From Cryptomeria japonica (taxonomy: Eukaryota; Streptophyta; Pinopsida; Cupressales; Cupressaceae), in NCBI RefSeq assembly GCF_030272615.1, contig NC_081411.1, positions 832,180,160-832,244,159 on the forward strand: a stretch of DNA of 64,000 bases, written 5' to 3'. The position numbers and the translations under genes are program-made. Under the pieces are notes generated by a model, which saw only the letters and a list, made by a program, of their open reading frames with translations, did no database searches and was not told the origin of the DNA. The stretch's first letter is position 1, and each line of letters starts with the position of its first letter. Below are positions 23,336-35,860 of the stretch, in pieces.

Positions 23336-24406
23336 GAAATTTTTGTAAACCGATGAAGGTTCACAAAATGTATGTTTCACGACAACACTTGAGATGATAT
23401 CTTTTAGAAGGCAAGATATGATCTCTCCTAATTGTAAGGGAAGGATCCCCCTTTCTACTGCAATTACTTTCTATACTATATACCTGCTAACTTTACACTA
23501 TTCCAGGGTGAAACAACAACTTAGTTCTCTTTTTTCAAAATAAGATATCTAATTCTCTTTTAAGAACAAATTCCTTTAACTAAAATAACTCTAATCTTAC
23601 AATAATATTAAGTTAACTGGGAAGTAAAGTGTCTATGAAAGAAAAAAGTCTTCTGTTACTTCCCTTTTTATGAAAAATGACTTGGGGACGAGAATTATGT
23701 ACACTAAGAACTCAAAGATTCTTTTAAATACCAAACTCCTATCAACCTTTGCAACCCAAATATATTGTCAGCTCAAAGAATTACAAATATATTAAAAGAT
23801 CTTCTACTCTAGAACCAGATAATCCATATAACACAAAGAATTTACTACAAAATTTAGAGATAACTTGCAAAAGCTCAAAGACTTTAAACAACTCACTCAA
23901 CCAATTTCCAATCCTTGAATTTTCAAAGTAAGTCAAAGATTACTTGCAAGGACTCAAAAACTTTCCAATATGTAGCATCAAGAACTTTACTCAATTTTAA
24001 TCATTCAAGAAAATATGATTCAAATGGCATAAGAACATTCATACCATACATAAGTTTGTTCTCAAAACAAATTTTGAATGCCAAGCTCATCTCCTTTTTG
24101 ATTAAATTGTATATTTTACAAAATGAACACCAAGACTTTCTTTTCTCTTCACTTTGGTAGAGATTTGTTGCATAAACAATCATGGAAAAAAGATCCTTTT
24201 TACAATAATAACCCTCATATATATAGAAGAGGGGCGCAACATGAGAATAGGAAACTACAACTAATTATAGACTAAGTCAAAAGAAGAGTTGAATTTGACT
24301 TAGGACTTGTGCACTCAACACGTGCACATGAGCATATACAAAATAACACCTGAGGTGTTGATTGACATAACAAAACGCCACTAGGAAAAACATGAAAATG
24401 ACTGTG
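23336..24406. other. AT-rich sequence between LINE and family-1 copy 2
   Basis: Starts TGTTGGGTGAAATTT at the point where LINE coding ends, so it may be the left end of the insertion that carried family-1 copy 2. It contains repeated GCAA(A/G)(A/G)(A/G)CTCAAA-type phrases at 23870-23960. No matching repeat was found on the other side (28015-29560), so an LTR call is not supported. Confidence 0.4.
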
Positions 24407-27400
24407 TCATTTTCCTTGAGTCAACTCTCGCTTCCGGAATTCTTCAAGCTTTTGTAAATAATTATTCATTTGAACTCCATCGGGTCCTTGGGTATTGTTG
24501 GTGATGATCTTGACTCGTGTGATAGAATCTTCTAAGTCAATGCAACACTTCTTGTGTTTCTTTAAAAGTGAATCCAGGAAATCCAAGATGAATTGGAGAT
24601 CAAGCAATCTATCAATTGAGGACAAAGAGAAATCCTCCTTATCAACCTCAGTAGTCACAAGCAAACTAAACTCCTTAATGAATTCATCAATATCAAGGAC
24701 TTTTTAATTCTCATCTAGGAAAGCACATGGAATTTCAAAGATTTTAGCAACAATCTCTTTATTCTTATCTGTACATTCTTTTTGGGCTTTTCTCATATCT
24801 TGGACAAAGCACTCCAGGATATTCATCTGATTCTCTAACGCCTCTCTCTGTTCAATATGCATTTGCTATGAAGGAATAACACCATTTTTAATGAGATCAT
24901 CTGGATCAAAATCCTCAAGTTTCCACCAAGCTTCAAAGTCTTTCTCCTATGTTTCAAGTTCTTGGGAGAAAGCTTCTATGGTGTTGTCCACCTCTGTTCT
25001 TATGACATCAATAATTAACAATGGTGCAAGCTAAGTTTATGATTCATGTACCTTGACTCAACATCAAATTCATCCATTCTCCTATGGTTATACTCTATGA
25101 CACTGTCTGCTCAACTCTTTTCACAACTAATTCATCTAGTGATGAAGTCATTGGTTCAATATCCTCTAAGAACTTAGTTACTTTGATGATTATTGAGGTG
25201 ATATGTTCAACTTGTGCTTTGAGTTGATCCTTTTTAACCTTGTCTTCATCATATATGGATACTAGAGCCTCTAAAGCTGATATAGCATCACCTGAAGCAG
25301 AATCATGAGTTTGTTTTCCCAACTCAACCCTGTGAATTACATAGTCTAATTCCTAAATTTGATCCATATCTTTATTTGGAGGAGGAACAACAAGATCTAC
25401 ATACTTATTCTTTGTTTTATCCACCTTTACCCTTGAGAAGGTTTTAGCTTTCTTGATGGTCTTGGGTTTCATGAGAACAAGCTGACTAAAATCAAAATCT
25501 TCAGGTGAGACTGCTTGCTTCTTTATCTTAGGTGCATTGGAGAATAACCATGGTGGAAAAGTTGAATCATCAACATCACCTGTCACTACATCTTGAGAAG
25601 GATTAATTGAGTCTTGAAAAGTGGTAGTTACAATAGGAGATGTCATAGTGACAACTTTGGTAGTATTTTCAAGGGATGACTCATTAGACTTAGGGGCACT
25701 CTCTGTCATAAACTTATCAAAGTCATCCAACATAGAGGCAGACACCTCATATAAATTGGGAAAAGTGGAGGAAATTTTTTCAATGTTGTCATGGAGAGTA
25801 TCTAGGGCAGACTCAGTAGCACTAGGAGAAGAAACATGAATAATATTTCTAGGAGAAATGCAAGTGATCACTGGAGGACCTGACTCAAATGTAGAAATAG
25901 GAACTTGCATTTTAGGTGAAAAAGAGATACTGGGGGTAAGGAATTATCTACTTGTGGTATACCTCCTTCATCAAATTAATCTTGTTCTTGATAACCTTCA
26001 TAACCATCTTTGAGTTGGTCAACATCAAATAGTTCTACATCAAGATACTCACCTTCTAATTGATCATCTTGAACCTCAAACTCTTGTATCTCCTAAACAT
26101 CAGAGGTTGATGGCTCTCCTTGAGTTTTTCCCTTATTGGTTCTAGATGGGAAGGGTTTCAATTGAATTCCCTTGCTTGAAAGACATAAATTAGTATTCAC
26201 TAAAATACTCTGAAACCTATCTCTGATTGAAGTTGATTCTTTTTGCAACCATTGAATCAAAGGCAAAGGAGTAAAAGAAATCTTCTTTTCAACATAGGTA
26301 AGGTCCAAGACATTACCATCTTCTTCTAAATCATTTGGAATGTCAGCAAGATTGAACTCCCAAATTTGATCCACTGTTAACCGACAATAATCAAGTTTCC
26401 TTACACCATGCTTGGTCCTACAATCCACCCAAACATCTTCAATACAATGCACATGGACATATGCCTTCTTCAACTTATTTCTCATCCCTCTATAGTCGAA
26501 GTCTTTTCTTGCTTTGAAAAACTTCATAGTTACTCTTCTCGTCTCTTCCTCTATTGCTTTGGATTTGAAGACTGAGTTGATAGAATATCTGCCAATGGTA
26601 AGAGAAAACTTCAAACCTGTCTTATGAGAACCTAATTGGGCCTCATGAATTGCCACCATCTAACAAGCTAGCTCCATCAAAATAATTTTGTCTGAGGATA
26701 CCTTGGGAGCATGAAAGACTCCCCATTGAAACACCCAACCCTAAGATATGTGAAAGTTGGAAATTGTAGGAACATACATCCATATTGATTTACCACCTCC
26801 CAAGAATGACCAGATACCCTCTTATTATACAATTTATTCAACATACACATATGATATCTAAAGAAAGCATCATTGACTCTCCTAAAATGACTGAAACAAT
26901 TTTGAAGAACCAACTGGGAGTAATATTTATGTACCTCAACCTACCTCCTGTCATCTGTTGTAGATAATCCAAGAAAGTGTATCATTGAAGTTGCAACATA
27001 CACCAAGTAGGAGGTCACGTATAATTTAAGAGTGGTGGGTACCTTTGTAAGTTTCTCACAAATAACATCACTAATTTATTTTCCCCATAATATCTTCTCC
27101 TTATTCTATCTAATAACATGAAACAAATGTAGGAAAATAAAGAACTGAAAGAGGCAGCTAATGTGATGATGATGCTGGTCAAGGATACAGAAGAGACTAT
27201 AAATATTTTCATCTGAATTGTAATTTGGTTTTAGGTTGCCAGTCTCTTACTGGCCTTGATCTGTTCTTTTCTTTGGCTGTTGTTCTTTTGCAGCCTTTAT
27301 CTCTTTGTTCTATTTTATCTAGTTTCTCTATTGCTTATCTCTCCGTTATGTAAGCGGGTTTCGGGTCCCTTAAAACCTGATTTTCCTTAATCAAAAACAT

Positions 27401-28014
27401 GAATGTATTGATAAATCCACTTATAGTAGGTGTTAGAAGTGGGTAGACCTTTCACCCTACTCAAAAGATTTATCAATCATTAAATTCTTCAATGAATTCA
27501 TATCTAGGAAGAGTTTATGACCATCTAGCAATGGTAGACCTCGGGGTCTTCAACCAGTTATCATTCATGTTCTACCTACACTTGTCAAAATTTCTATCAT
27601 AGTAGGTTAGAGATGATTAAATAGTGATGTTTGAGTATTTATCAATGCTAGGGCACTTGAAGATGGTGTCGGAGAAATCTTCATCAAGCCTTATCAATTT
27701 CTTAGCACTAGCATCTCTTACACTTTTACTTGAAGAGTCAAAGTGACTTGTAGCCACCATAACAAACTCAGCCCGTCTTGAGCAGACATTGGGAAAGCTG
27801 AAACTAAATGAATCCCATTGTTGATAATAGATTCTATTTTGTAATATGATGGAGGCTTCTCAACCCTCTTTAGAAACTTTGATAGGTCAACATGACCTAT
27901 TTCTGTATCTCTTATGTGATCTACATTTGATGTGACTAAAGAAGGCAAAAAGACCGAATGGGGGTCTTGCTTCTTGAACTTCATCACCTTCTTGCTCAGA
28001 GAAGCTTATGCCAT
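24407..28014 (-). pseudogene. Family 1, copy 2: unrecognised coding unit with insertion
   Basis: Minus-strand homologue of 6461-18706. It opens near 28014 (ATG, with a stop as third codon) with a segment containing HIRDTEIGHVDLSKFLKRVE. It passes through RSTIARW, is broken by an insertion at 27123-27395, and resumes with TSYLVYVATS, RRVNDAFFRYHM and FTYLRVGCFNGESFMLPRYP, matching YLVYILAS, CINDAF and LKLPRFPSNY of copy 1. The piece 26093-26659 contains RNKLKKAYVHVHCIEDVW, 25353-25910 is an acidic Ser/Thr-rich linker, and 24407-24664 is a coiled-coil C-terminus ending LTQGK. Stops and frameshifts occur every few hundred bases. The family and its function are not recognised; two diverged copies in opposite orientation support a once-functional protein. 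Confidence 0.75.
27123..27395 (+). mobile_element. Short retroposed insertion, probable 5'-truncated LINE tail
   Basis: A 273-bp segment interrupts the family-1 frame and is flanked by an 8-bp direct repeat AACATGAA (27115-27122 and 27396-27403). Its right end is TTAATCAAAAA. A short A-tail, variable-length TSD and 3'-end-only content fit target-primed retroposition. The parent element is not identified. Confidence 0.65.
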
Positions 28015-28215
28015 TTGCATAATAATAACACTATGACAGGAAAACTCATCAATATTGTAGAGGTACAACTGATCAACTATTTTGTTCATTATGAATTGAA
28101 CATTCTTATAAAAATTATGCATTTGAAGCCATTAGGATTTCCAAAACCCTTATAGTAACTTGGTAGTTTTGAGGTAAATAGGATTTAAAAATTCCATTTA
28201 CGTGTGTGTGAAATA

Positions 28216-29450
28216 AGTGCAATTCGAGTTTATAAGCCCAAAATACAGTTATATGAAAGTGTGGCAATCAGGTGTAATTCAGGTTTATAAACTTGAATTG
28301 CACTCGAGAAGAGGCAAAAAACAATTTTTAAGTGTAAGGCGAGATTACATCCCTGACATACACCATGGGAAAGAACATGACAAATCAAGGTGTAGGAAGG
28401 GGTTACAAACCTGCCACACACCTAGCTTAACAAATTTTGGTGTAAGGTAGGTTTGCAAACCTACCACACACCTAAGGGAAAGCATGTGATAAAACAGATG
28501 TTTGGCAGGGTTGTAGACTTGCCACACACCTAACCTTGGTGAATGGCGGGCCTACGGCCCCGCCAGGCATCGATATTGGTAAAGCAGTGATATTTTGGTG
28601 TTTGGAGGGGTTGCATACTCGCCATACACCAAGATTTGGTGAATGGTAGGTCTACAACCCCACCAAACATCGCCGATCAACAAAGTGTTGTGCAAGGTAA
28701 AAAGTCACAGTGTAGGGCAGGGTCGCAGACTTGCCATGCACCACTGTGAAATGTGGTGTGTGGTGGGCCTATGGCCCCACCCTATACCACAAAGGAAAGA
28801 GTGTAGGATAACATGGTGGAGTGTGGGTTGCTAAACTCAAACTCCACCAAACTTGGTGGGGCTCAGGTCCAAAGACCCACACCTCACCGTGTTTGGGGTG
28901 TGATACAAAAACAAACATGGGAGCATGAAAGCTTTAGTGTCGCCTGGGTTTATTGACCCAAATGACATCACATATGTGGTGTCATTTGGGCCAATAAACT
29001 TGTGCAACACCATTGTGAAATGTGGTAAAAGTCATGCAAATCTAAAGGAGATAAAATGCATCATTGCTCATTCAAAAATAAAAAGGGTTATGAAACCCTA
29101 GCAGGAAAAACAATGGCGAAAAATACATACCCGCAAATCAAGGATTGTTGAAGATTTTGAAACAAAACCAAATGTCTTCTCCCATGACCTCTGACCAATT
29201 TGAAATTAAAAATGAGGACAAAAATGTAGGGAAAAGAGATTAAAACCAAGGTAAAAGACTTCCAATTAAATTATACAAATGGGCATTTAATAACTTAAGT
29301 GCCATTAATAGGTGTGAATCAGGTTTATAAACACGATTTGCACCTTGGGGCAAAAAGGAAGGAAAGAGGTGTAAAGCGGGTTTACAAACCTGATTTGCCC
29401 TTGGAAAGAATACTTGGTGTAAATTGGGTTTAGAAACCCAATTTGCACTT
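28216..29450. repeat. Array of ~16 imperfect hairpin (inverted-repeat) units
   Basis: Units of 30-38 bp, each an inverted repeat with a 2-5-base loop, at 28271-28304, 28331-28363, 28389-28422, 28439-28472, 28499-28528, 28538-28572, 28597-28630, 28638-28671, 28711-28742, 28752-28791, 28814-28849, 28855-28888, 29311-29344, 29368-29400 and 29416-29448. A larger 74-bp palindrome lies at 28937-29010, and a partial unit at 28216. The general form is GGTGTAA(n)GGGTTT / AAACC(n)TTGCACC. Arm sequence varies between units (GGTAGG, GGCGGG, GGTGGG, TTGGG) but the two arms of a unit stay complementary. The interval 29011-29310 lacks units. No coding potential is convincing. Confidence 0.85.
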
Positions 29451-29559
29451 GAATTTCACACTTGTGAAAAAGGAGACAACCAAAGGGGAAAACTGTGCTT
29501 ACGACAATAATGATGTCTTGTTAAGCATGCATTGAGCATTTAAACCACAAATGGGCAAA

Positions 29560-30977
29560 AAATTTGTGAGGTATCCTCATATTTTCACAACATGAGAATC
29601 AAGGATAACAAATTTGTAGGGAGACAAAGCAAAGAGAGTAGAGACATGCCAATTGGATTATTCAAATATTTAGACTTCATTTATATGCTACTCCACTCAC
29701 TATTGTCTATTAAGAGTTTCCAACCAATCTTGGTAAGCAATGGCTTGTTCATTTCCTTAATTGTCAATAGTTCCAACCCACCATGGCTCTTTAGAAGGCA
29801 TATCTAATCCGAAACTATGAGGTAAAGTCTCTACTTATTCTTCATTCCCAACCATAAAAAAAACATTTCTAATTTTTTTCCAATGTTTTGGCCAAGAAGG
29901 GGGATTTTGAAGAGATATAATAAGTACACACAGATGATTTGGAGTAAACTTTTGATGAGTTGTAATTTACCAACTTTACGTAAGAATTAGCCCTTCCGAG
30001 AAAAAATATTCCTCTAAATTCTCTCAACTAGACCATTCCAGGTGTAATTTTAAATTATTTCAAAACTCAGGAGCATTCCCAAGTGTAGTTTTGGCAACTT
30101 GTTTATGTTTCATCCTTAGGTAGAATCAATAAAATAATGTAGGGCTTGATTGGTATTGAAAAAACTAACCCACCTTTATCTATATTGAATTATTATCAAA
30201 AAACAACACTATATTTCAAGAAAGAATGTTTTTCCAACCATTAGCTTCTATAATAGTGTTTGTCCTTATAAGAATGGTGTCATCCACAAACTATTGATGA
30301 TGGTTATATCTTAAGGAGGATGCATGTTTGAAACCTCTAATGCTACATTTTCTAATATTTTGAGATATATTTCTACTAATCACCTTGGCCTATATGATGA
30401 ATAAGTACATATATCTCTTTGTCTAGGGCCCCCTTTGAATGAAAGTGGCCATTGGGAGAGCCATTAATAAGCACTAAATTTTTTGGGGTAGGATTAGGAC
30501 CCCACCTTGGAAATCAACTCTCTGCAAAACTTTTAATAAGAAGTCACAAAAGACTTTGCTATAAGCCTTCCAAATATCCAGCTTAAGGGTATGCTCTCTT
30601 TCCTTCTCATATCCATGAGTAAAAAAAACTTGTGAACCAACATAATAGCACTTGAAATTTTTCATCCCAAGACAAAATCATTTTGATTAATATGGATGAT
30701 TTTATCTGAGAAAGGTTGAATTATCAACACCAATAGTTTGATTAAATTTTGTAGATAGTGCTACATAATATTGTTTATTAGATATTCTTCATTTTATTTG
30801 CACCAATATTCTTGGGAATGAGTACCAAGAATGTGTTATTAATTTTCTTTTGGATAATTCAAGCAGAAAATATCTCTTGATAAACTTTCATAACATCTTT
30901 ACCAACAATATCCCAAACTGTATGGAAAAACGATGATGGAAAGTCATCTAGAATTGAAGATTTGTGTCCAAAGAGAA
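29560..30977 (-). pseudogene. LINE (L1-type) reverse transcriptase fragment
   Basis: Reading minus from 30977: DDFPSSFFHTVWDIVGKDV (RT domain lead-in), FLVLIPKNIGANKMKN, KLDIWKAYSKV at ~30552-30584 (motif A region), a degenerate RQGDPLSPYLF-type stretch near 30420, FVDDT at 30276-30290 (motif C, normally FADD), and GGLELLTIKEMNKPLLTKIGW near 29720-29790 (thumb-side conserved block). In-frame stops and shifts are many. It continues the endonuclease piece at 51179-52540 across element A, and its C-terminal continuation is at 21495-23335. Confidence 0.85.
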
Positions 30978-32114
30978 TGATAAACTTATAAGGCACTGAG
31001 AGCGGGGGGGGGGGAGGTGTGAATCAATGCAAGAAAAAACCTTAAGAGTCTGACTACATCTCTTAACAACTTTAAAATCAATAGGCATGCAAGGAAAATA
31101 ATCACATAAGCAAACACTATATAAAGCATGTCAACCATAGCACAATGATTTATATGTGGAAACCCAAAAGGGAAAAACCACGGTGGGAGTTAGTACCCAC
31201 AAGATTCACTATCTGCAGAATAGAAACCTTTGACTGGTTAAGGTCTTACAAATATGCCTTGTTAGGAGAAGACCCTGTTAGGAGTCACCCGGTGAAGGGA
31301 TTTGCTATGATGAGCCTAGTTAGGAGCAACCTCACAAGAGGATTTAAACTCAGATGTTGAGCTACCATGTTAGGAGATTTACAAATTAAGGCCTGTCAGG
31401 ACCTACTCGGTTAAGGGATTTTGTTGTTGTAACTGTTAGGATAACAACATTTAAATGATCTTCATATAACACTTATGTGTCTGATAAGATTCACTTTAGT
31501 TCCTCCAAAACTTCAACAAGACATCAATACAGAGCTTCAATAAACACCGACACAATCAAAATCTCAATATTCACCTTCGATCTCATACATCATCTCATAA
31601 ATCATCACACTTTTTATAGACATCAACTTAGTCGACTCATAACCTTGGAACAATTTCCTAGGTTTAATGAATCTAGACAAACTAACATTACACGTCAAAC
31701 TTATGTTGGCCATCGACATAACAAACCCAAAATAAAATAAAACTATACCGGTTTACCGATCTTAGTGACTTTATCACTACCAGTTAAGTGTTCTTCCAGA
31801 TAGCCTGATCTATACATCAAATCTCTATCATCCCGTTGAATATGCTAATGCGGTTATGAATATGGTACCAAATACTTGTCTCCATCACTCTTGTAAAACC
31901 ACATCATCCAACTCTTCATCAATCACTTGTACCGATTTCTTGAATGCAACTCTATTCCAGTTAACCGGTTGAGGACCTATTTGCCGGTTCACTGTTAAAC
32001 TGTCTTCTCTTCTGGTTAAGCTTTACCAGTTGGCTTACAAGACATATGTGACTATAAAAGCATAGTTTCCATCAATGACACTCTTTACACCAAAACATCA
32101 TCATCAAGACAACA
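30978..32114 (-). repeat. 3' LTR of element A (1137 bp)
   Basis: Begins TGATAAACTTATAAGG and ends near CAAGACAACA. It pairs with 37599-38251 plus 50667-51178. It carries a G-run within GAGCGGGGGGGGGGGGAGG, which on the coding strand is the GATTCACCCC-type phrase shared with other LTRs here. An ORF-like stretch at 31477-31740 is LTR sequence. Confidence 0.88.
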
Positions 32115-32128
32115 ATCTCCCCCTTTGG
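32115..32128 (-). promoter_or_regulatory. Polypurine tract of element A
   Basis: The minus strand reads CCAAAGGGGGAGAT and then the LTR start TGTTGTC, the common copia-type junction. Confidence 0.8.
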
Positions 32129-32499
32129 CATTAATGGCAACACTTAGGAATTTTTTTGTCTAAGTGCGCAATACAAAAAAATGACTCTATTCATGACACA
32201 TACTCCCCCTTAGAAATTACACACTCTTACAAAAATTTAAACCATTACAAGACTCATACTGCTACTCCCCATTATGATTACAACAAAATTTTGACTGACT
32301 CTTTTCAACAACTACTCCCCCTTTGACAACAATGACAAAGGAAAGTAAATACATGAAAAGATAAATACAATTACATCAAAATTGCACCAAAGTTGCATAG
32401 CATATATAGATATAAGAGTTCAAAATGTTTTTACATTGAAATTCTAGAAAAATCATAACTAACATGAGAATTCAATTGCTTAAGATCATTATGCTAGGT

Positions 32500-35400
32500 C
32501 TCCAAAATAGTGTCAGTTATTTCCACGTGTCCTGATCTGCCCAACAAGCTCCCCCATGGCATCTATAGTACTCATCTTTGGGGTAGCAAGGATAGCTTTT
32601 GACTCTTTATACCCTCTCTACAAGATTTCAACTTTCAGTATCAACCATGTTTTGTAGTTCCTACATGGATGTTGTTCTCTTTAGCTATTTAGTTTCATAA
32701 GCTTTCAAATTATGTTGAAGTTCAACAACCGACAGTCCATAGTATATTGCAGAATCATTCAGGGGCTTAAATGCATCACTTAGAACTTCAAGTTCCTTTT
32801 CTGCTTCTTGTTTCTTCTTTACCAAATTATCACAAAATTTAAAAAAAAATTACCACATTAGAAAGGATCTTACCAGTAGCCTCCAATGCTTCCATCAAGT
32901 GGTCCTTATTAATAGTCAAAGCAACTTTAGCTTGATCAATATCTTTCATTAACTACTATGTCCTTTGCTTCTTATACTCCTTTTCTACACAAACATATGC
33001 CACATCTTTAAATGTTTTCATCTGTTCATCAGCATCACTAACCTATTGACCTAACTTATCAATTGGTATAGCAAAATTGTCTGTATCATTCTTCGGTAAT
33101 AAGCTTGACAAAATTTCAATTGCATGTTTGATTGTCTCAACTTCTTTATGTTGTTCCTTCATTCTCTTCTTCTTTGCTCTAGATTGCATTGTAGCGACAA
33201 TCTTCATTAATTACATGGAACCCCAACATATCCATATTAATGGGTCCTTGTATACTTAATGCATCATCGTCCTCATCATCATAAATTTTCTCTTTAGAAG
33301 TAAAGGATAGAGGTGTCACTTTAGGTTTAGATTTATTTGTTTCCTTCCTTTCTTCCTCTTTCTTCTCTTCAAGTTTATCCTTTGTCTTCTCTTTTGTCTT
33401 TTCTTCTTCCTTATTCTTTTCACTGCCATTTACTGGTTGTAGAAGAATCTGTGTATTTACTGCTCTTCAGATCTCTTATCTTCTCCATCTTTCTTCTCTT
33501 CCTGTCCTTGTTGTTGTTCAAACATTTGTACATCATCAACCTACACATTTACACTATCAGTTGCATCAACATCATTAGTACTAGTGTCATCATTAGTAAT
33601 GACAATTGTCTCTGTCTGTGTATTGACCAGTTGATCATCTACCAATTGGTCTCCTCTAATAATCCCATAAGGTGTAAAATCACTGATATCAACATTGTCC
33701 AGAATATCTTGCATCTCAAACTTCTCCACTTGCTCTTCCTCATTATGAATCAAACCCAGTAATTTATTCAATATCATCTTAGTTTCTATGTGAACTGATT
33801 GGGTCTCACCAATTCACATTCTTGTCAACCTTTTCTTAGATCTGAAAGATAATTTTACCTTTGCAAGAATTTCATCTATCTCCTCTCTTGTAGCTTTAGG
33901 TTGCAGATTTTTAAGAATGAATTAAATACATTCTTTGTCTTGTTTCATAGTAGCCCGCCATCTTGCATCAATCTTATTATATAAATAATTTGAAATTATC
34001 CCTCACAATCCAATTAGGGCTTTACTGTATTTATTCATCATGAAAACAACTGCATCCTATATCTGTCTTTGTTCATCCTCACCAAAAATATCATAAAGTT
34101 TCTTCATAGCAGTTAATAAACCATACTCCTTAACATGCATTATTAAATTTTCAAAAGATGTAAGCTTTGTTACCAGTTTATTTATAGTCTTGACAGTGGA
34201 AGTTCCAACATCCCTTGATCTCTTACCACTAGCTCTTAAGGCTTTCTTCTCACCTTCTGATTCGGTTTCTTTTCATCAACAACTATCGATTTCTTTGCTT
34301 GTTCCTTTTTCCTTTTCCCTATAGTTACCGGTGCTTTAGGTGCAGGGGGCTCAACGATTTTTCCTTTTCTCTTGAATTGTATCTTGGAAGGCTTCTCCTT
34401 CTTAGCTTGAGTAGGTATCTATTTCTTAATCTTTGCATCTTCACTTTTTGTTTTCATATCGGTGGAGGTACCGGTTGGGGCACTTGATGCACCTGCCTAT
34501 TGTGCTGCATGTCTTTCTCTTGCTTCTACAATAGCTTCCTTTGTAAAAACTTGTTTTTCAACAAATACCTCCACTTCCTTTCTCACTTTCTTAGCAATTA
34601 CTGGTTTATTTAATTCAGAGTGCACCTGTAGAGATTTGTCCTTATAGGTGCCAAATCTTTCTGCAGTTGTATCTACCAGTTGAGTTAACAAGTGATTTAG
34701 ATATGCCACCAAAAGATCTTCCTTGACTTCATAACCCATAGGCATCACCCAAGTCGTCCTGAGATCAACTGCCTCTGTCATATAGGTATCTGTATCAACC
34801 ATGAAATAAATTGTATCCACATATCTCTGGATAATACTCTCCGGTAACCTTTCTCTTGCATGCATCTTCTTCTGAAAATATTTAAAATATCCCCATGCAA
34901 TATTATCAAAACCAGTACCTAACATTCTAATGTTGTTTTTCATATGTAATAGTGTCGACACGTCCTTAGACCACTGAACATTACCGATATCGGGAAAACA
35001 GTTCTGAAAGTAGAAAAATAAACCAATGATCAATTTTCCAAATTTAAAATTCAATCTCTTATCCTTCTTGATGGACTCAAAATTCAGCATCAGTTGACTT
35101 CACAATGCCTCAGACAAATCATAATCAACATCTTCCTTTATCATTTGGTATGCGGTATGAATGGTTGCAATAGGGATGTTGTTCATCCTACTAGAATGAT
35201 ATATCTGGTAACCAATAACCATTGAAGCATATTTAACTACCAGATCGTTAATATTATTCACTGTCATTGCTCTTCCATCTCATCTTGAATTAGTCAGCCT
35301 TTCAACCTCATTCTTAGGAACGAATCTCAATATTGGAACCTCACCGGTGTCACAAAGTCCGATGACTACCCGAATAAATTTTTTTGTAATCTTATGTGGT

Positions 35401-35860
35401 CTATCGAGCCACATAAATTGGTCGTGAATGCTACTAAGAACATATCTGACATGTTCACCATCAAAATCATCAATGGAATTTAGTGCATAGTGAAAAAATT
35501 TCTTGGTAACCTTCTTAAATTGTTCCTTCACCACTTTGTTCTTATCACACAAAAATTTATATTGGTCAAAGATTGTAAACATACCAAGATCCTCCAATTT
35601 TAAATGATAAAAAGATCTAACATCTTCTACATGTAACACTCCATAGGGAACTCCAGATAGGGCTTCGATGGGATCAGTTTCAACAGGCTTAACGAGTGCC
35701 TTTTAAATTCAAGATGAGGTCTATCTATAACATCTACTAGATGCGGGGTATCCATTCTCATAGATTCAAACTTCAGATATAGAAAATAGGATTTGCCAGA
35801 TAAGTACCTTTTACTGCTTTCACAACTAGGGTTTTGACACCAACTATGTTCTCTCGCCAA
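32500..35860 (-). pseudogene. ORF2 of element A, degenerate
   Basis: Minus-strand homologue of ORF2 in B and C along its whole length. Matching blocks include LHVEDVRSFYHLKLEDLG (B: LLIEDVRFFTKCRVEELG), VLSSIHDQFMWLDRPHKITK (B: VLSRVHDDFMWLEEKPFKIT), LIIGLFFYFQNCFPDIGNVQW, and VMPMGYEV with ERFGTYKDK. After the stop at 34497 come a Lys-rich linker, a second globular block (SFENLIMHVKEYG), an acidic linker at 33541-33777 and a C-terminal helical region to about 32500. There is a frameshift near 35703 and several stops, and no ATG at the expected start. The sequence differs at most positions from B yet keeps the fold pattern, so this is a separate subfamily. No known domain is recognised. Confidence 0.8.

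Noticed and set aside
23336-24406. Calling this an LTR of the element carrying family-1 copy 2
   Set aside because: It starts TGTTGGG at the LINE breakpoint, but no second copy was found on the other side of the coding unit.
28216-29450. CRISPR-like array reading of the hairpin cluster
   Set aside because: Units are diverged palindromes with unequal spacing and no constant repeat or unique equal-length spacers; the context is eukaryotic.
30996-31014. Long G-run as a possible assembly artefact or quadruplex
   Set aside because: The partner LTR has a similar run at 37623 and related LTRs have shorter runs, so it is genuine LTR sequence; a quadruplex role is not supported by separate G-tracts.
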